Positions 25,356-33,782 of a DNA stretch of 64,000 bases are shown here, one piece after another (within the stretch, counting starts at the first letter, position 1; each line of letters starts with the position of its first letter). Below the pieces are notes generated by a model, which saw only the letters and a list, made by a program, of their open reading frames with translations, was not told the DNA's origin and did no database searches. The stretch lies in NCBI RefSeq assembly GCF_004341505.2, contig NZ_SLYP02000002.1:1-64000 (forward strand), written 5' to 3'. The translations under genes were made by a program, and so were the position numbers. This stretch comes from Sphingomonas sp. JUb134. GTDB lineage: Bacteria; Pseudomonadota; Alphaproteobacteria; Sphingomonadales; Sphingomonadaceae.

Positions 25356-25538
25356 CCGTCGAAGTTCGCGCCGCGCACCTACAAGCTGCTGTTCGACATG
25401 GCAGGCTACCCGGATGCGAAGGCGGTGCCATTCTTCCCCGAGATCGATCCCGTGTTCCGCGTCACCGACCCTGCCGCGCACTACCATGTGCCGGTCGTGG
25501 TCAGCCCCTTCGGCTACTCCACCTACAGGGGCAATTGA
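25356..25538 (+). pseudogene. 5-hydroxyisourate hydrolase C-terminal fragment
   Basis: About 60 codons reading TYKLLFDMAGYP, then HYHVPVVVSPFGYSTYRGN and a stop. The C-terminal YRG(S/N) tetrapeptide and HYHVP are signatures of transthyretin-like hydroxyisourate hydrolases of purine breakdown. The N-terminal half is missing, with no start codon, so it is a remnant. Confidence 0.75.
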
Positions 25539-25545
25539 TCACCGA

Positions 25546-25956
25546 TCACGCCTCGATCCCTGCCTGGTGCATCGGCTTATAGAGCTCGTGCTCAAGCGAC
25601 CGCAGGTAGCGGTCGAGGCGCTCTACCAGTGTTGCGACGTCCGCAGCATAGGCTGGGACGTTCGAAGCTATCGCGTTGCTGCTCCAACGCCGTATGTGGT
25701 CGGAGTAGCGTAGCCGAAGCTCGCGATCCTCTTCCATGATCCGCTCGTAAGTCGGCATCTGGTCGGCGAAATAGCCTCGAGCCTCCTTGTTCCAGCCCTG
25801 CTGTGTAGGCAGATGCTCCCGTACCGCATTGGCCAGGTTCATTCGTAGCCGGCCGAGGTCGGTAAGCGGAGGTCCAGCCCTGACGCAGTCACGAAGTGCG
25901 TAGGCAGCGGCGCGGATCGCCTCGTGGGAGCGCCTGCTATCATCGGGCCTCATCAT
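25546..25956 (-). CDS. Hypothetical helical protein (136 aa)
   Basis: Charged, all-helical appearance (NLANAVREHLPTQQGW, YERIMEEDRELRLRYSDHIR, LVERLDRYLRSLEHELYKPM). No signal peptide. Starts at ATG 25956 or 25953. It could be a four-helix bundle, but the metal-ligand pattern of hemerythrins is not clear. It stands alone between the hydrolase remnant and an IS3 element. Confidence 0.6.
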   Translation of the reverse strand: MMRPDDSRRSHEAIRAAAYALRDCVRAGPPLTDLGRLRMNLANAVREHLPTQQGWNKEARGYFADQMPTYERIMEEDRELRLRYSDHIRRWSSNAIASNVPAYAADVATLVERLDRYLRSLEHELYKPMHQAGIEA

Positions 25957-26086
25957 CTCGTTCTACTCGCCATCATCTTACTAGCCGTCATTGCTGGCGC
26001 GCCGCGCGCCGATCATGGCCGTCTGAGCTGCCCCCTTCTGAGTGGTCCATCGACTATTACAGTCTGGACCAAGGAAGGGACGACGA

Positions 26087-26365
26087 ATGCCTTCGAAGAA
26101 GCACAAGCCCGAGGAGATTATCGGGAAGCTGCGTGAGGTTGAGATCATGCTGGGCCAGGGCGGGACGACGGCTGAGGCGTGCCGGCGGATCGCGGTCAGC
26201 GAGCAGACCTATTACCGCTGGCGCAAGGAATATGGTGGCCTGAAGACGGATCAGGCTCGGCGGATGAAGGATCTGGAGAAGGAGAACGCCCGGCTTCGGC
26301 GTGCGATTTCGGATCTGACGCTCGACAAGCTGATCTTGCAGGAGGCGGCAAAGGGAAACTTCTGA
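26087..26365 (+). CDS. IS3-family OrfA (helix-turn-helix)
   Basis: 92 residues from ATG 26087: MPSKKHKPEEIIGKLREVEI, a helix-turn-helix (EACRRIAVSEQTYYRWRKEY) and a leucine-zipper-like tail (LEKENARLRRAISDLTLDKL). It is the DNA-recognition half of the transposase, made alone or fused to OrfB by frameshifting. Intact, but its OrfB partner is broken. Confidence 0.92.
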   Translation: MPSKKHKPEEIIGKLREVEIMLGQGGTTAEACRRIAVSEQTYYRWRKEYGGLKTDQARRMKDLEKENARLRRAISDLTLDKLILQEAAKGNF

Positions 26366-26601
26366 GCCCCGCACGGCGCCGGCGCTGCATCGATCATGTC
26401 CGGGACGTGCTGGATGTATCCGAGCGGCGGGTGTGCCGCGTGCTCGGCCAGCACCGGTCGACGCAGCGCAAGGTGCCGTGCGGGGCAGATGACGAAGAGG
26501 CGCTGACCGAGGACATCATCGCTTTGGCCAGGCAGTACGGCCGTTACGGCTATCGCCGGGTGACGGCACTGCTGCATGCGGCCGGCTGGTCGGTGAACCA
26601 C

Positions 26602-27907
26602 ATGGCGTAATCAGGAGCGGTGCTCGTTGGGATAGCCTGTCGTCCCCTGAAGAGGAGGACGGAAGATGACCTGCTATGTTGGCCTAGATGTGTCGATGAA
26701 GGAGACCGCGATCTGCGTCGTGGACGAAACGGGCGATCGCATATGGGACGGTAAGTCGCGAACGGACCCGGACGCTATTGCGGCCGTGCTGGCGCGGAGG
26801 GCCGCAGGAGCCGTGAGGATCGGTATCGAGACGGGCCCGATGACCGTGTGGTTGTGGCACGCATTGACCGAGCGAGAGCTGCCGGTGGTGTGTCTTCATG
26901 CCAGGCATGCTGCGGCAGCGCTGAAGCTGCAGATGAACAAGACGGACCGCAACGACGCGTTTGGGTTGGCACGGCTGGTCCGCTCGGGCTGGTACCGGCC
27001 GGTCGCTGTTCGCTCGATGGATACGCACCGGTTGCGTGCGCTCCTGATCACGCGAGACCAGCTGGTCGGCATGAGCACCGCGCTCATCAACAAGATACGC
27101 GGCCTGGCGAAGACTTTCGGCATTCTGGTCGGACCCGGAAAGGGTGGCACCTTCGAACGTCAGGTCCGGGCAACGCTGCCGGACGATCCGGTGGTCGCCG
27201 CACTGTTCGAGAGCCTACTGGCGATGCTGAGCACATTGCGGGAGCAACAGCTTGCCATTGCCAAGCAGCTCGGCCGGGTTGCCCGGCAAAGCGGCGCCTG
27301 CCGCTTGATGATGACGATGCCCGGCGTCGGACCGCTGACGGCCGTCAGCTTCATGACCACCATCGAGGATCCTCACCGGTTCCGACGCTCGCAGGATGTC
27401 GGCGCCTATCTCGGTCTCACTCCGCGTCGCTACCAGTCGGGCGAGGTCGACATCAACGGCCGCATCTCCAAGTGCGGAGATCGTCTCACCCGCAAGCTGC
27501 TGTTCGAAGCGGCCAATGTCATGCTGTCGCGGACCTCGCAGGCGTCGGCGCTGAAGGACTGGGCTGCCGCCATCGGCCGGAGATCGGGCTTCTGGAAGGC
27601 GCGCGTTGCGCTGGCCCGCAAGCTGGCGGTGATCCTGCACCGGATGTGGATCGACGGGCGAGGCTTTGACCCAAAGGTGACTGCCATGGCCTGATATCTG
27701 CTTTCCGAGCTGCCGCCCCGCCAGGGTGCGGCCACGGCCATCTCGTGACCCGCTTCGTGACCATCTGGAACACGGGAACCACATCGAGAGGCCGGCGATC
27801 TGGCGCCATGCTGAGGCTGGACCCGTCCTGACCTCGAAGACGACAACGATGCGCAAAAGAAGATCGACTACGAGCACCTTGGCAAACGGCTTGACCGATT
27901 AGACGAT
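26602..27907 (+). mobile_element. IS110-family element 1, within IS3 orfB
   Basis: About 1.3 kb between the two orfB pieces; boundaries are fixed to within a base or two by the continuous OrfB frame. Non-coding DNA is about 63 bases before the gene and 213 bases after it, so the long non-coding end is at the 3' side, where IS1111-type elements carry their guide (bridge) RNA. Confidence 0.8.
26666..27694 (+). CDS. IS110-family transposase 1
   Basis: 342 residues. RuvC-like DEDD residues: Asp in YVGLDVSMKE, Glu in IGIETGP and the Asp pair in KTDRNDAFGLA. The C-terminal transposase_20 domain has PGVGPLTAVSF and the catalytic Ser in RRYQSGEVD. It appears complete. AGAGGAGG precedes the ATG. Confidence 0.92.
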   Translation: MTCYVGLDVSMKETAICVVDETGDRIWDGKSRTDPDAIAAVLARRAAGAVRIGIETGPMTVWLWHALTERELPVVCLHARHAAAALKLQMNKTDRNDAFGLARLVRSGWYRPVAVRSMDTHRLRALLITRDQLVGMSTALINKIRGLAKTFGILVGPGKGGTFERQVRATLPDDPVVAALFESLLAMLSTLREQQLAIAKQLGRVARQSGACRLMMTMPGVGPLTAVSFMTTIEDPHRFRRSQDVGAYLGLTPRRYQSGEVDINGRISKCGDRLTRKLLFEAANVMLSRTSQASALKDWAAAIGRRSGFWKARVALARKLAVILHRMWIDGRGFDPKVTAMA

Positions 27908-28464
27908 AAACGGGTGGAACGGATCTGGCGACGCGAGGGGCTGAAGGTGCCGCAGCGCCAGCCGAAACGCGGCCGGTTATGGCTGAACGATGGCTCGTGC
28001 ATCCGGTTGCGGCCGGAGTATCCGGGGCATGTCTGGGCTTACGACTTCGTCGAGGAACGCACCCATGACGGACGCAAGTTCCGCATCCTTACCATTATCG
28101 ACGAGGCGAGCAGGGAGTGCCTGGCACTCGTCGTCGCGCGCCAGCTCAAACACGAAGACGTACTGGCAGCGCTGGCCGAGTTGTTCATCGAGCGTGGTCC
28201 GCCCGCGCATATCAGGTCGGACAACGTCCTATGTCTGGAAGCAGCGGCGGGTTTTGGCCAGCAGATATCCATGCGCCGACAACCATCGGCGCGGCATGCA
28301 ATCTGAGCCAGATGGCTTCCACCGTCAACGGGATCGCTCCCTGCCATAGCAAACACAGGATCCAGCGGCGCCGGGGCGGCCGTGGTCCTCACCATCCTTA
28401 AAACGAGATACGCACCCAGGTGGAAGGCCCGAACATTATCTACAGGGTCGCTCGACGAGCGCCC

Positions 28465-29736
28465 TCACGGCACTTGCAGAGAGGGGTCCTTCCACCTGGC
28501 ATCCGACCGTTCGAGGAACGGCCGGTACTCTGTCCCCGTCTTGACGACGGCGTGAGCCACGCGCGCCATCTTGGCGGTGAGCGCCGTCATCGCCTTGCGG
28601 CGACGGTCGGCATCGTCCGCGTGCCCGGCGGTGTACCGTCCGAGCTTGTCACGGAAACTGTTGTCGCGCTGACGCGCGGCGACCTGGGCAGCCATCCAGA
28701 AGGTGCGGCGCAGACGCGCGTTGCCGTACTTGGACAGCTTGGTGCGGCCACGAAACGTGCCTGACTGGCACGTTGCGAGATCGAGGCCGCAGAACTTCAG
28801 GAACTGTCGATGATGGTTGAAGCGACGCAAATCACCGGCCTCGGCCAGAATGGTCAGCGCGTTAATCGGACCAATGCCCGGAATGTTGCGCAGCAGCTTA
28901 TAATCAACATGCTCGGCCAGCCTGTCATGGGCAAGCCGCTCTATCTCGTCACGCTGGTGGATGAGGCTGCGTCCCTGCGCGATGACCATGCGGAACATGG
29001 TAATTGCTGCCGAATCCTCCGGGACCGGCAGAGCCACCGAAGCGCAGGCCGTTTCGTATATGTCATTGACAAGACGGGCCTTGGAAACCTTGCGGCCGAT
29101 GAGAGGCCAGGCAGCTGCCGAGAATGCCCCAGCGTCGAGCGCGGTGATGCTGGCAGGAGTGGGGAACCGCTCGATGAGCGCGAGAAACCAGTCGGACCGG
29201 CTGTTGCCTGCGAAGCGGGCGATCTCGGGGAAGTACAGCGGCAGGTAGTGGGTCAGGATGCGGTGCCAGGTCTGCGTCTTCATCCTAGAGATCGTTTCGT
29301 GGGTCTTCGAGAGTTCCTGCAGGTCATTGATGCCCGCGGCGAGAGGATCGACGTAGCGCTGCGTCGCACCGATCCGCAGCATGTGCAGGATGACCTGCGC
29401 GTCCTTGGGGTCGTTCTTGTCCCAGCCATTGTGCAGCGCCTCGCGCGTTCTGGCGAGCGCGACCGACGAGATGAGGCGCAGCTCGAACCCTGCCGTCAGC
29501 AGCCGATGTGCCAGCGTGCGATGGTAATTACCCGTCGCCTCGAACCCGACAATGATAGGGCGCCCGATGGCAGCGAGTTTTTCGGCAAAGCCGTCATAGT
29601 CCTGCCTGGTTGCCATGACGGTCATCCGCCGGCGCCGGCCGCCTTCCGGTCGCTCGATGAGAACCTCCTGCCGGCTCTTGGACATATCGATAGCTACCAG
29701 CACGGCGCCGGCAGGCGTAGAGGTGAGCTTGGTCAT
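28465..29736 (-). CDS. IS110-family transposase 2
   Basis: 423 residues. DEDD residues: Asp in LVAIDMSKSRQE, Glu in GFEATGNYH, Asp pair in KNDPKDAQV. Transposase_20 domain: IPGIGPINALTIL, then the catalytic Ser in CQSGTFRGRTKLSKYGN. Complete and longer than element 1's enzyme; not closely related to it. Confidence 0.92.
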   Translation of the reverse strand: MTKLTSTPAGAVLVAIDMSKSRQEVLIERPEGGRRRRMTVMATRQDYDGFAEKLAAIGRPIIVGFEATGNYHRTLAHRLLTAGFELRLISSVALARTREALHNGWDKNDPKDAQVILHMLRIGATQRYVDPLAAGINDLQELSKTHETISRMKTQTWHRILTHYLPLYFPEIARFAGNSRSDWFLALIERFPTPASITALDAGAFSAAAWPLIGRKVSKARLVNDIYETACASVALPVPEDSAAITMFRMVIAQGRSLIHQRDEIERLAHDRLAEHVDYKLLRNIPGIGPINALTILAEAGDLRRFNHHRQFLKFCGLDLATCQSGTFRGRTKLSKYGNARLRRTFWMAAQVAARQRDNSFRDKLGRYTAGHADDADRRRKAMTALTAKMARVAHAVVKTGTEYRPFLERSDARWKDPSLQVP

Positions 29737-29804
29737 GGTCGGTCAGCCTCCAAAGTGTTGTCTCGACAACCTCACTTTAGATACCTGCTGACCGGTCATG
29801 GCTT

Positions 29805-29852
29805 GCCCTGATGAAGCCTGCGGCCGCTACGCGGCCTTGTCTTCATCAGGGC
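29805..29852 (-). ncRNA. Candidate structured RNA (bridge RNA region) of IS110 element 2
   Basis: GCCCTGATGAAG (29805-29816) and CTTCATCAGGGC (29841-29852) form an exact 12-bp stem with a GC-rich inner part. It lies in the 5' non-coding end of element 2, where IS110-group elements encode the guide RNA. The stem is seen; RNA function is inferred. Confidence 0.4.
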
Positions 29853-30394
29853 CATAGCGGCTCCCAAACCAGCGCTTCCCAATGTGCTATGGCAGCGAGT
29901 TCATCGCCGCCGCCGTCCAGACCTGGCTCAGGCAGATCGGCGTGAAGACGCTCTACATCGCCCCGGGCTCGCCATGGGAGAACGGCTACAACGAGAGCTT
30001 CAACGGCTCGCTGCGGGATGAGCTGCTGAACGGCGAGATCTTCTACACCCTCGCTGAAGCCAGGGTGCTGATCGAGGCGTGGCGGCGTCACTACAACACT
30101 GTCCGACCGCACAGCAGCCTCGGCTATCGACCACCCGCCCCGGAAGCGGCGACACCGCCATTGCCGGCCTCCGGTTCCGCTTCGCTCCACCTCCGACCGG
30201 CAATGGCGGCGGAGACGACAATGCACTAACTATCAACCCGGACCACCCGGTGGGGGCTGCTCATAATCACCACTCCTCGGCGGTCACCCCCTTTCCCTCA
30301 AACGATGGTGAAATGGGAAAGCCTGCGGCTTCTCAGAAACCGTCGTTCACTCAGGTTTCAAGAATCCCGAAGCAGATCGCCAGCGCCTCTCGAT

Positions 30395-31720
30395 CTATCT
30401 CGGAAGCCGTATGGTGACACCGAAGGCCCGCTCGGATCGGGACAGAAGGGCATCGCCGCCATGACCAATGGCAACGGCGCGAACTAGGGCAAGGCCCAGC
30501 CCATGTCCGTCAGTGGTGCGTGACGCCTCGGCGCGCGCGAAACGCTGAAACAGGCGTTTTGCATCAGCGGGGGCAACGCCCGGGCCGTCATCCTCCAGCG
30601 TCACTTCAATCGCATCCTGCGTCGCCGTCGCGGCCAGCGTCGCTTTGGTGCCGGGCGGCGTGTGGCGCAACACGTTCTCCAACAGGTTCGACAATGCCTG
30701 CGCGAGCAGGCGTCGGTCGCCCTCGATATGCAGTCCGGGCATGACGTCGATCGTCAGCGTATGGCCGGCGGCCTCGAAGTCGGGACGATAAGTTTCGGCC
30801 ATGTCCTCCAGCAGCGCCGACAGATCGACCGCTCCCAACGCTCGACGTTCAGCCAACCCTTCGACCTCGGCGATGCGCAGCAGCGCGGCGAATATCTCCA
30901 GCAGATCGTCGGCTTGCCGCCGTGCCGCCTCGATCGCGTCTGTGTCCCCGGCCGCCGCGCGATCAAGCTGGTTGCACAGGCGGGTAAGGGGGGTGCGTAG
31001 GTCGTGCGCCACGTCGGTCGACACCTGCCGAAGATTATCCATCAGCGCGGCGATGCGGTCGAGCATCCGGTTAAGCGTGGAGGCAAGGCGATCGAACTCG
31101 CTGTCCGATCCGTCGCGCGGCACCCGCTGCGTCAGGTCGCCGGCGATGATCGCCTGCGCGGTGGCATCGATGCGCGACAGGCGACGCCGGGTCAGCCATC
31201 CGACCAACACCGCCGCGCCGATCCCCAGCGCCAGCATCGCCGCCAGCGCGATCGCGAACAGCGACGCCAGCGTCCGGTCGATCGCTGCGAGGTCGCGCCT
31301 GTCGGCGATGACGACCAACATCCCGCCGGACAGCGGCGTCGCGAGCGCCTGACCGACGCCGGTATTGTTGCCGCGTCGGAAGCCGAAATGCTCCTGATAG
31401 CCTGGCTCGACCGGCGTCAGCGGACTGATCGTCGCGGCGATCGGCCGCCCGGCGCGGTCGACGAGCAGATAGTCGAGGCTCGCTTCGTTGCGGGCGTCCT
31501 CGCGCAAGCGGATTGCATCCGCCACACCCGCCAGGCCGCCTTCGCGCACCTCGGCTATCAGCGCGCGAGTCTCGACCGCGACACGGTGGTCCAGCTGCTC
31601 CTCCAGCGCCTCGTGCGTCACCTCATAGGCGACGGCGCCGATCGCCAGCGTCGCGGCGCTGAACGCCAGCGCGACCAGCACGACGATGCCGAAGGTCGAG
31701 CGCCACAGCCGTGCGAGCAT
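30395..31720 (-). CDS. Metal-efflux-linked sensor histidine kinase
   Basis: 441 residues. Two membrane spans (about 12-32 and 152-175) enclose a ~115-residue periplasmic sensor; then HAMP, the H-box DVAHDLRTPLTRL with His239, an N-box (LLENVLRHTPPG), DDGPGV and GHGLGLALV. It starts one base before the stop of its regulator, as the last gene of the operon MFP-RND-OMP-regulator-kinase. A CusS/CzcS-like role in sensing metal in the periplasm is likely. Confidence 0.9.
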   Translation of the reverse strand: MLARLWRSTFGIVVLVALAFSAATLAIGAVAYEVTHEALEEQLDHRVAVETRALIAEVREGGLAGVADAIRLREDARNEASLDYLLVDRAGRPIAATISPLTPVEPGYQEHFGFRRGNNTGVGQALATPLSGGMLVVIADRRDLAAIDRTLASLFAIALAAMLALGIGAAVLVGWLTRRRLSRIDATAQAIIAGDLTQRVPRDGSDSEFDRLASTLNRMLDRIAALMDNLRQVSTDVAHDLRTPLTRLCNQLDRAAAGDTDAIEAARRQADDLLEIFAALLRIAEVEGLAERRALGAVDLSALLEDMAETYRPDFEAAGHTLTIDVMPGLHIEGDRRLLAQALSNLLENVLRHTPPGTKATLAATATQDAIEVTLEDDGPGVAPADAKRLFQRFARAEASRTTDGHGLGLALVRAVAIGHGGDALLSRSERAFGVTIRLPR

Positions 31721-32398
31721 CTATTCGCCCCGGATCATGTAGCCGGCACCGCGCACCGTCTCGATCGCATCGGCGTCGAAACCGGCGTTGAGCTTGGAGC
31801 GCAGGCGGCTCAGATGCGTCTCGACAATGTTGGTCTTCGGATCGAAATCGAAATCCCATACCCGCTCCAGCAGCATGGTGCGGGTCATCACCCGGCGCGG
31901 GTTGCGCATCAGCTCGGCGAGCAGCGCGAACTCGCGCGGTTGCAGGGTGACGCGACGGCCGTCGCGCTCGACGGTGCGGCGATGCAGGTCGAGGACGATA
32001 TCGCCGACCCGGAGCAGATGGGTGTCATCGCCGCGTGGTGCTGGCCGGCGCGCCAGCGCATTAAGGCGGGCGGCCAGCTCGGAGAAGGCGAAGGGCTTGA
32101 CCAGATAGTCGTCGGCACCGCCCTCCAGCCCCTCGACGCGATCGGCGATCCCGCCGACCGCGGTCAGCATCAGGACCGGGGTCGCATCGCCGGCCGCGCG
32201 CATCGCCTTCACCAGCGCCAGCCCGTCGAGGCCGGGCAGCATACGGTCGACCACGATCGCATCGAACCCGCCGCCGGTCGCCTGGAACAGCCCGTCGCGG
32301 CCGTCCTCGCTCACCGCGACCTGGTGCCCGGCCTGGCCAAGCCCCTGCGCCACGAAGGCGCGGGTGTCGGCATCATCCTCGACGATCAATATCCGCAT
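31721..32398 (-). CDS. OmpR-family response regulator of the RND operon
   Basis: 225 residues from ATG 32398. Receiver: VEDDADT, Asp51 in VVDRMLPG, Lys101 in LVKPF. Winged-helix DNA-binding domain from about residue 125: LTLQPREF-type core, RTMLLERVWDFDFDP and VETHLSRLRSKL. It probably activates the promoter upstream of the MFP gene in response to metal through the adjacent kinase. Confidence 0.93.
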   Translation of the reverse strand: MRILIVEDDADTRAFVAQGLGQAGHQVAVSEDGRDGLFQATGGGFDAIVVDRMLPGLDGLALVKAMRAAGDATPVLMLTAVGGIADRVEGLEGGADDYLVKPFAFSELAARLNALARRPAPRGDDTHLLRVGDIVLDLHRRTVERDGRRVTLQPREFALLAELMRNPRRVMTRTMLLERVWDFDFDPKTNIVETHLSRLRSKLNAGFDADAIETVRGAGYMIRGE

Positions 32399-32405
32399 CG
32401 CCCGA

Positions 32406-33782
32406 CTATCGCGTAGCGGCGTTGGTTCGCCAACCGCCACCCAGCGCGCGGAACAGCGCGACCTCGTTCTGCGACACCGCCAGATCGGACTGGACCTGTT
32501 GCAGCGTCGCCGATGCGGTCGCGCGCTGCGCATCGACCTGGAGCAGGCCAGGCGCGTCGCCGAGGCGGACACGGGCACCCGCGCGGCGCGCATAGGCCTG
32601 CGCCTCGCGCGCGGCGGTCGCCAGATCGCGGTTTCGGCGCGTCTCAGCGTCGTAGTTCGCCAGCGCCGTCTCGACCTCGCGCAGCGCGCGCAGCACCGCC
32701 ACGTCCCACCCGGCCAATGCCGCGCGCTCGGTCGCGCGGGCCTGTTCCAGCCTTGCGCGCGCCGGTGCCTGGTTGGGGAAGGCCCAGCTGACGAGCGGCG
32801 TCACCGCCGCGCTGATCCCGCCGGACAGCAGCCCCACCGCGCCACCCAGATTGACGCGAGGGTAAAGGTCCGCACGCGCCACGCCGATCCGCGCGGCAGC
32901 GGCGGCAAGGCGGCGCTCCGCCTCGCGGACGTCGGGACGGCGCAGCAGCAGCGCGGTTCCGTCACCGACCGGTGCCGCCCCGCGCAGGCGGGGCGCGGCG
33001 GTGCAGGCGAAGCGGTAGGCGCGGGCCTCGGCGGGTGGGCGGCCTTGCAGCGTCGCGAGCCGGTACAGCGCATTGGCACGCTGGGCCTCGAACGGGGCGA
33101 TGGCGGCGCGGGTGGCGGCAGCGATCGTCGCGACCTGCGACACCTCCAGCGGCGACACCTCGCCGGCGCGCAACTGCTCGCGCACCAGCCCGACCGATCG
33201 ATCCTGCGCCGCGGCGACCTCCCGCGCGGTCGCGAGGGCGCGGGTCGATCCGCACAGATCGACATAGGCCAGCACGGTATCGGCGACGACCGCGACGCGC
33301 AGTCCGTCGACGACGGCCGCTTGCGCCTCGGCATCAGCGCCCGCCGCGGTCGCGGCCGAGCGCAGTCGGCCGAACACGTCGAGATCCCAGCTCGCGGTCG
33401 CGGCGATATCGTAATCCGTCGTCGGCACGTTGCCCGACGCGCTCGGCTGTCCGGCGGGATTGTCGACGCCGAGCGCACTCTCGATCGTCGTCTGCGGCAG
33501 CCGCGCCGCCCGAGCCTGCCGTAATGCGGCGCGTGCGCCGTCAAGATTGGCATAGGCAACGCGCAGGTCGGCGTTGGCTGCCAGTGCCGATCGGACCAGT
33601 CCGTCTAGAACAGGATCGTCGTAGAGCCGCCACCAGTCGTCGGGCACCGGCGCGATCGATGCCACGGGAAGCCGGGTGAAGTCGCCGGTCGCGCTGGGCG
33701 GCGCGATCGTCGGCGGGGGTGTCGGCACACCCATGCAGGCGGAGGCGAGCAGGGCGACGGCGGGGGCCAGGCGACGGATCAT
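32406..33782 (-). CDS. NodT-family outer-membrane efflux lipoprotein
   Basis: 458 residues from ATG 33782. Lipoprotein signal [16 protein letters not shown], then two outer-membrane-efflux repeats (DDWWRLYDDPVLDGLVRSAL in the first, RRPDVREAERRLAAAAARIG in the second). It is the TolC-like exit duct of the tripartite pump. Its ATG overlaps the RND stop (ATGA). Confidence 0.92.
   Translation of the reverse strand: MIRRLAPAVALLASACMGVPTPPPTIAPPSATGDFTRLPVASIAPVPDDWWRLYDDPVLDGLVRSALAANADLRVAYANLDGARAALRQARAARLPQTTIESALGVDNPAGQPSASGNVPTTDYDIAATASWDLDVFGRLRSAATAAGADAEAQAAVVDGLRVAVVADTVLAYVDLCGSTRALATAREVAAAQDRSVGLVREQLRAGEVSPLEVSQVATIAAATRAAIAPFEAQRANALYRLATLQGRPPAEARAYRFACTAAPRLRGAAPVGDGTALLLRRPDVREAERRLAAAAARIGVARADLYPRVNLGGAVGLLSGGISAAVTPLVSWAFPNQAPARARLEQARATERAALAGWDVAVLRALREVETALANYDAETRRNRDLATAAREAQAYARRAGARVRLGDAPGLLQVDAQRATASATLQQVQSDLAVSQNEVALFRALGGGWRTNAATR

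Larger units (their letters stand above)
28226..29890 (-). mobile_element. IS110-family element 2, within IS3 orfB
   Basis: 1,665 bp inserted after RSDN of OrfB; both edges are fixed by the OrfB frame. The gene runs opposite to IS3. The non-coding part is 154 bases upstream of the gene, with a strong hairpin, and 239 bases downstream. Confidence 0.8.
26366..30229 (+). pseudogene. IS3-family OrfB transposase, split into three pieces
   Basis: Pieces 26366-26601, 27908-28225 and 29891-30229 join in one frame. They hold the three catalytic residues: Asp in VWAYDFVEERT (piece 2), Asp in HIRSDN (end of piece 2) and Glu in [12 protein letters not shown] (piece 3). The first break follows GWSVNH and the second follows RSDN. 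Each IS110-type insertion left the frame restorable by precise excision. Confidence 0.88.
26024..30263 (+). mobile_element. IS3-family element interrupted by two IS110-family elements
   Basis: Ends TGAGCTGCCCCC (26024 onward) and its inverted partner GGGGGCTGCTCA (to 30263), with GTGGTCC also shared further in. Removing 26602-27907 and 28226-29890 gives a continuous IS3 of about 1.27 kb with orfA and a complete DDE orfB. The order of events is therefore IS3 first, then two IS110-type insertions. No clear target duplication is seen outside the ends. Confidence 0.85.
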
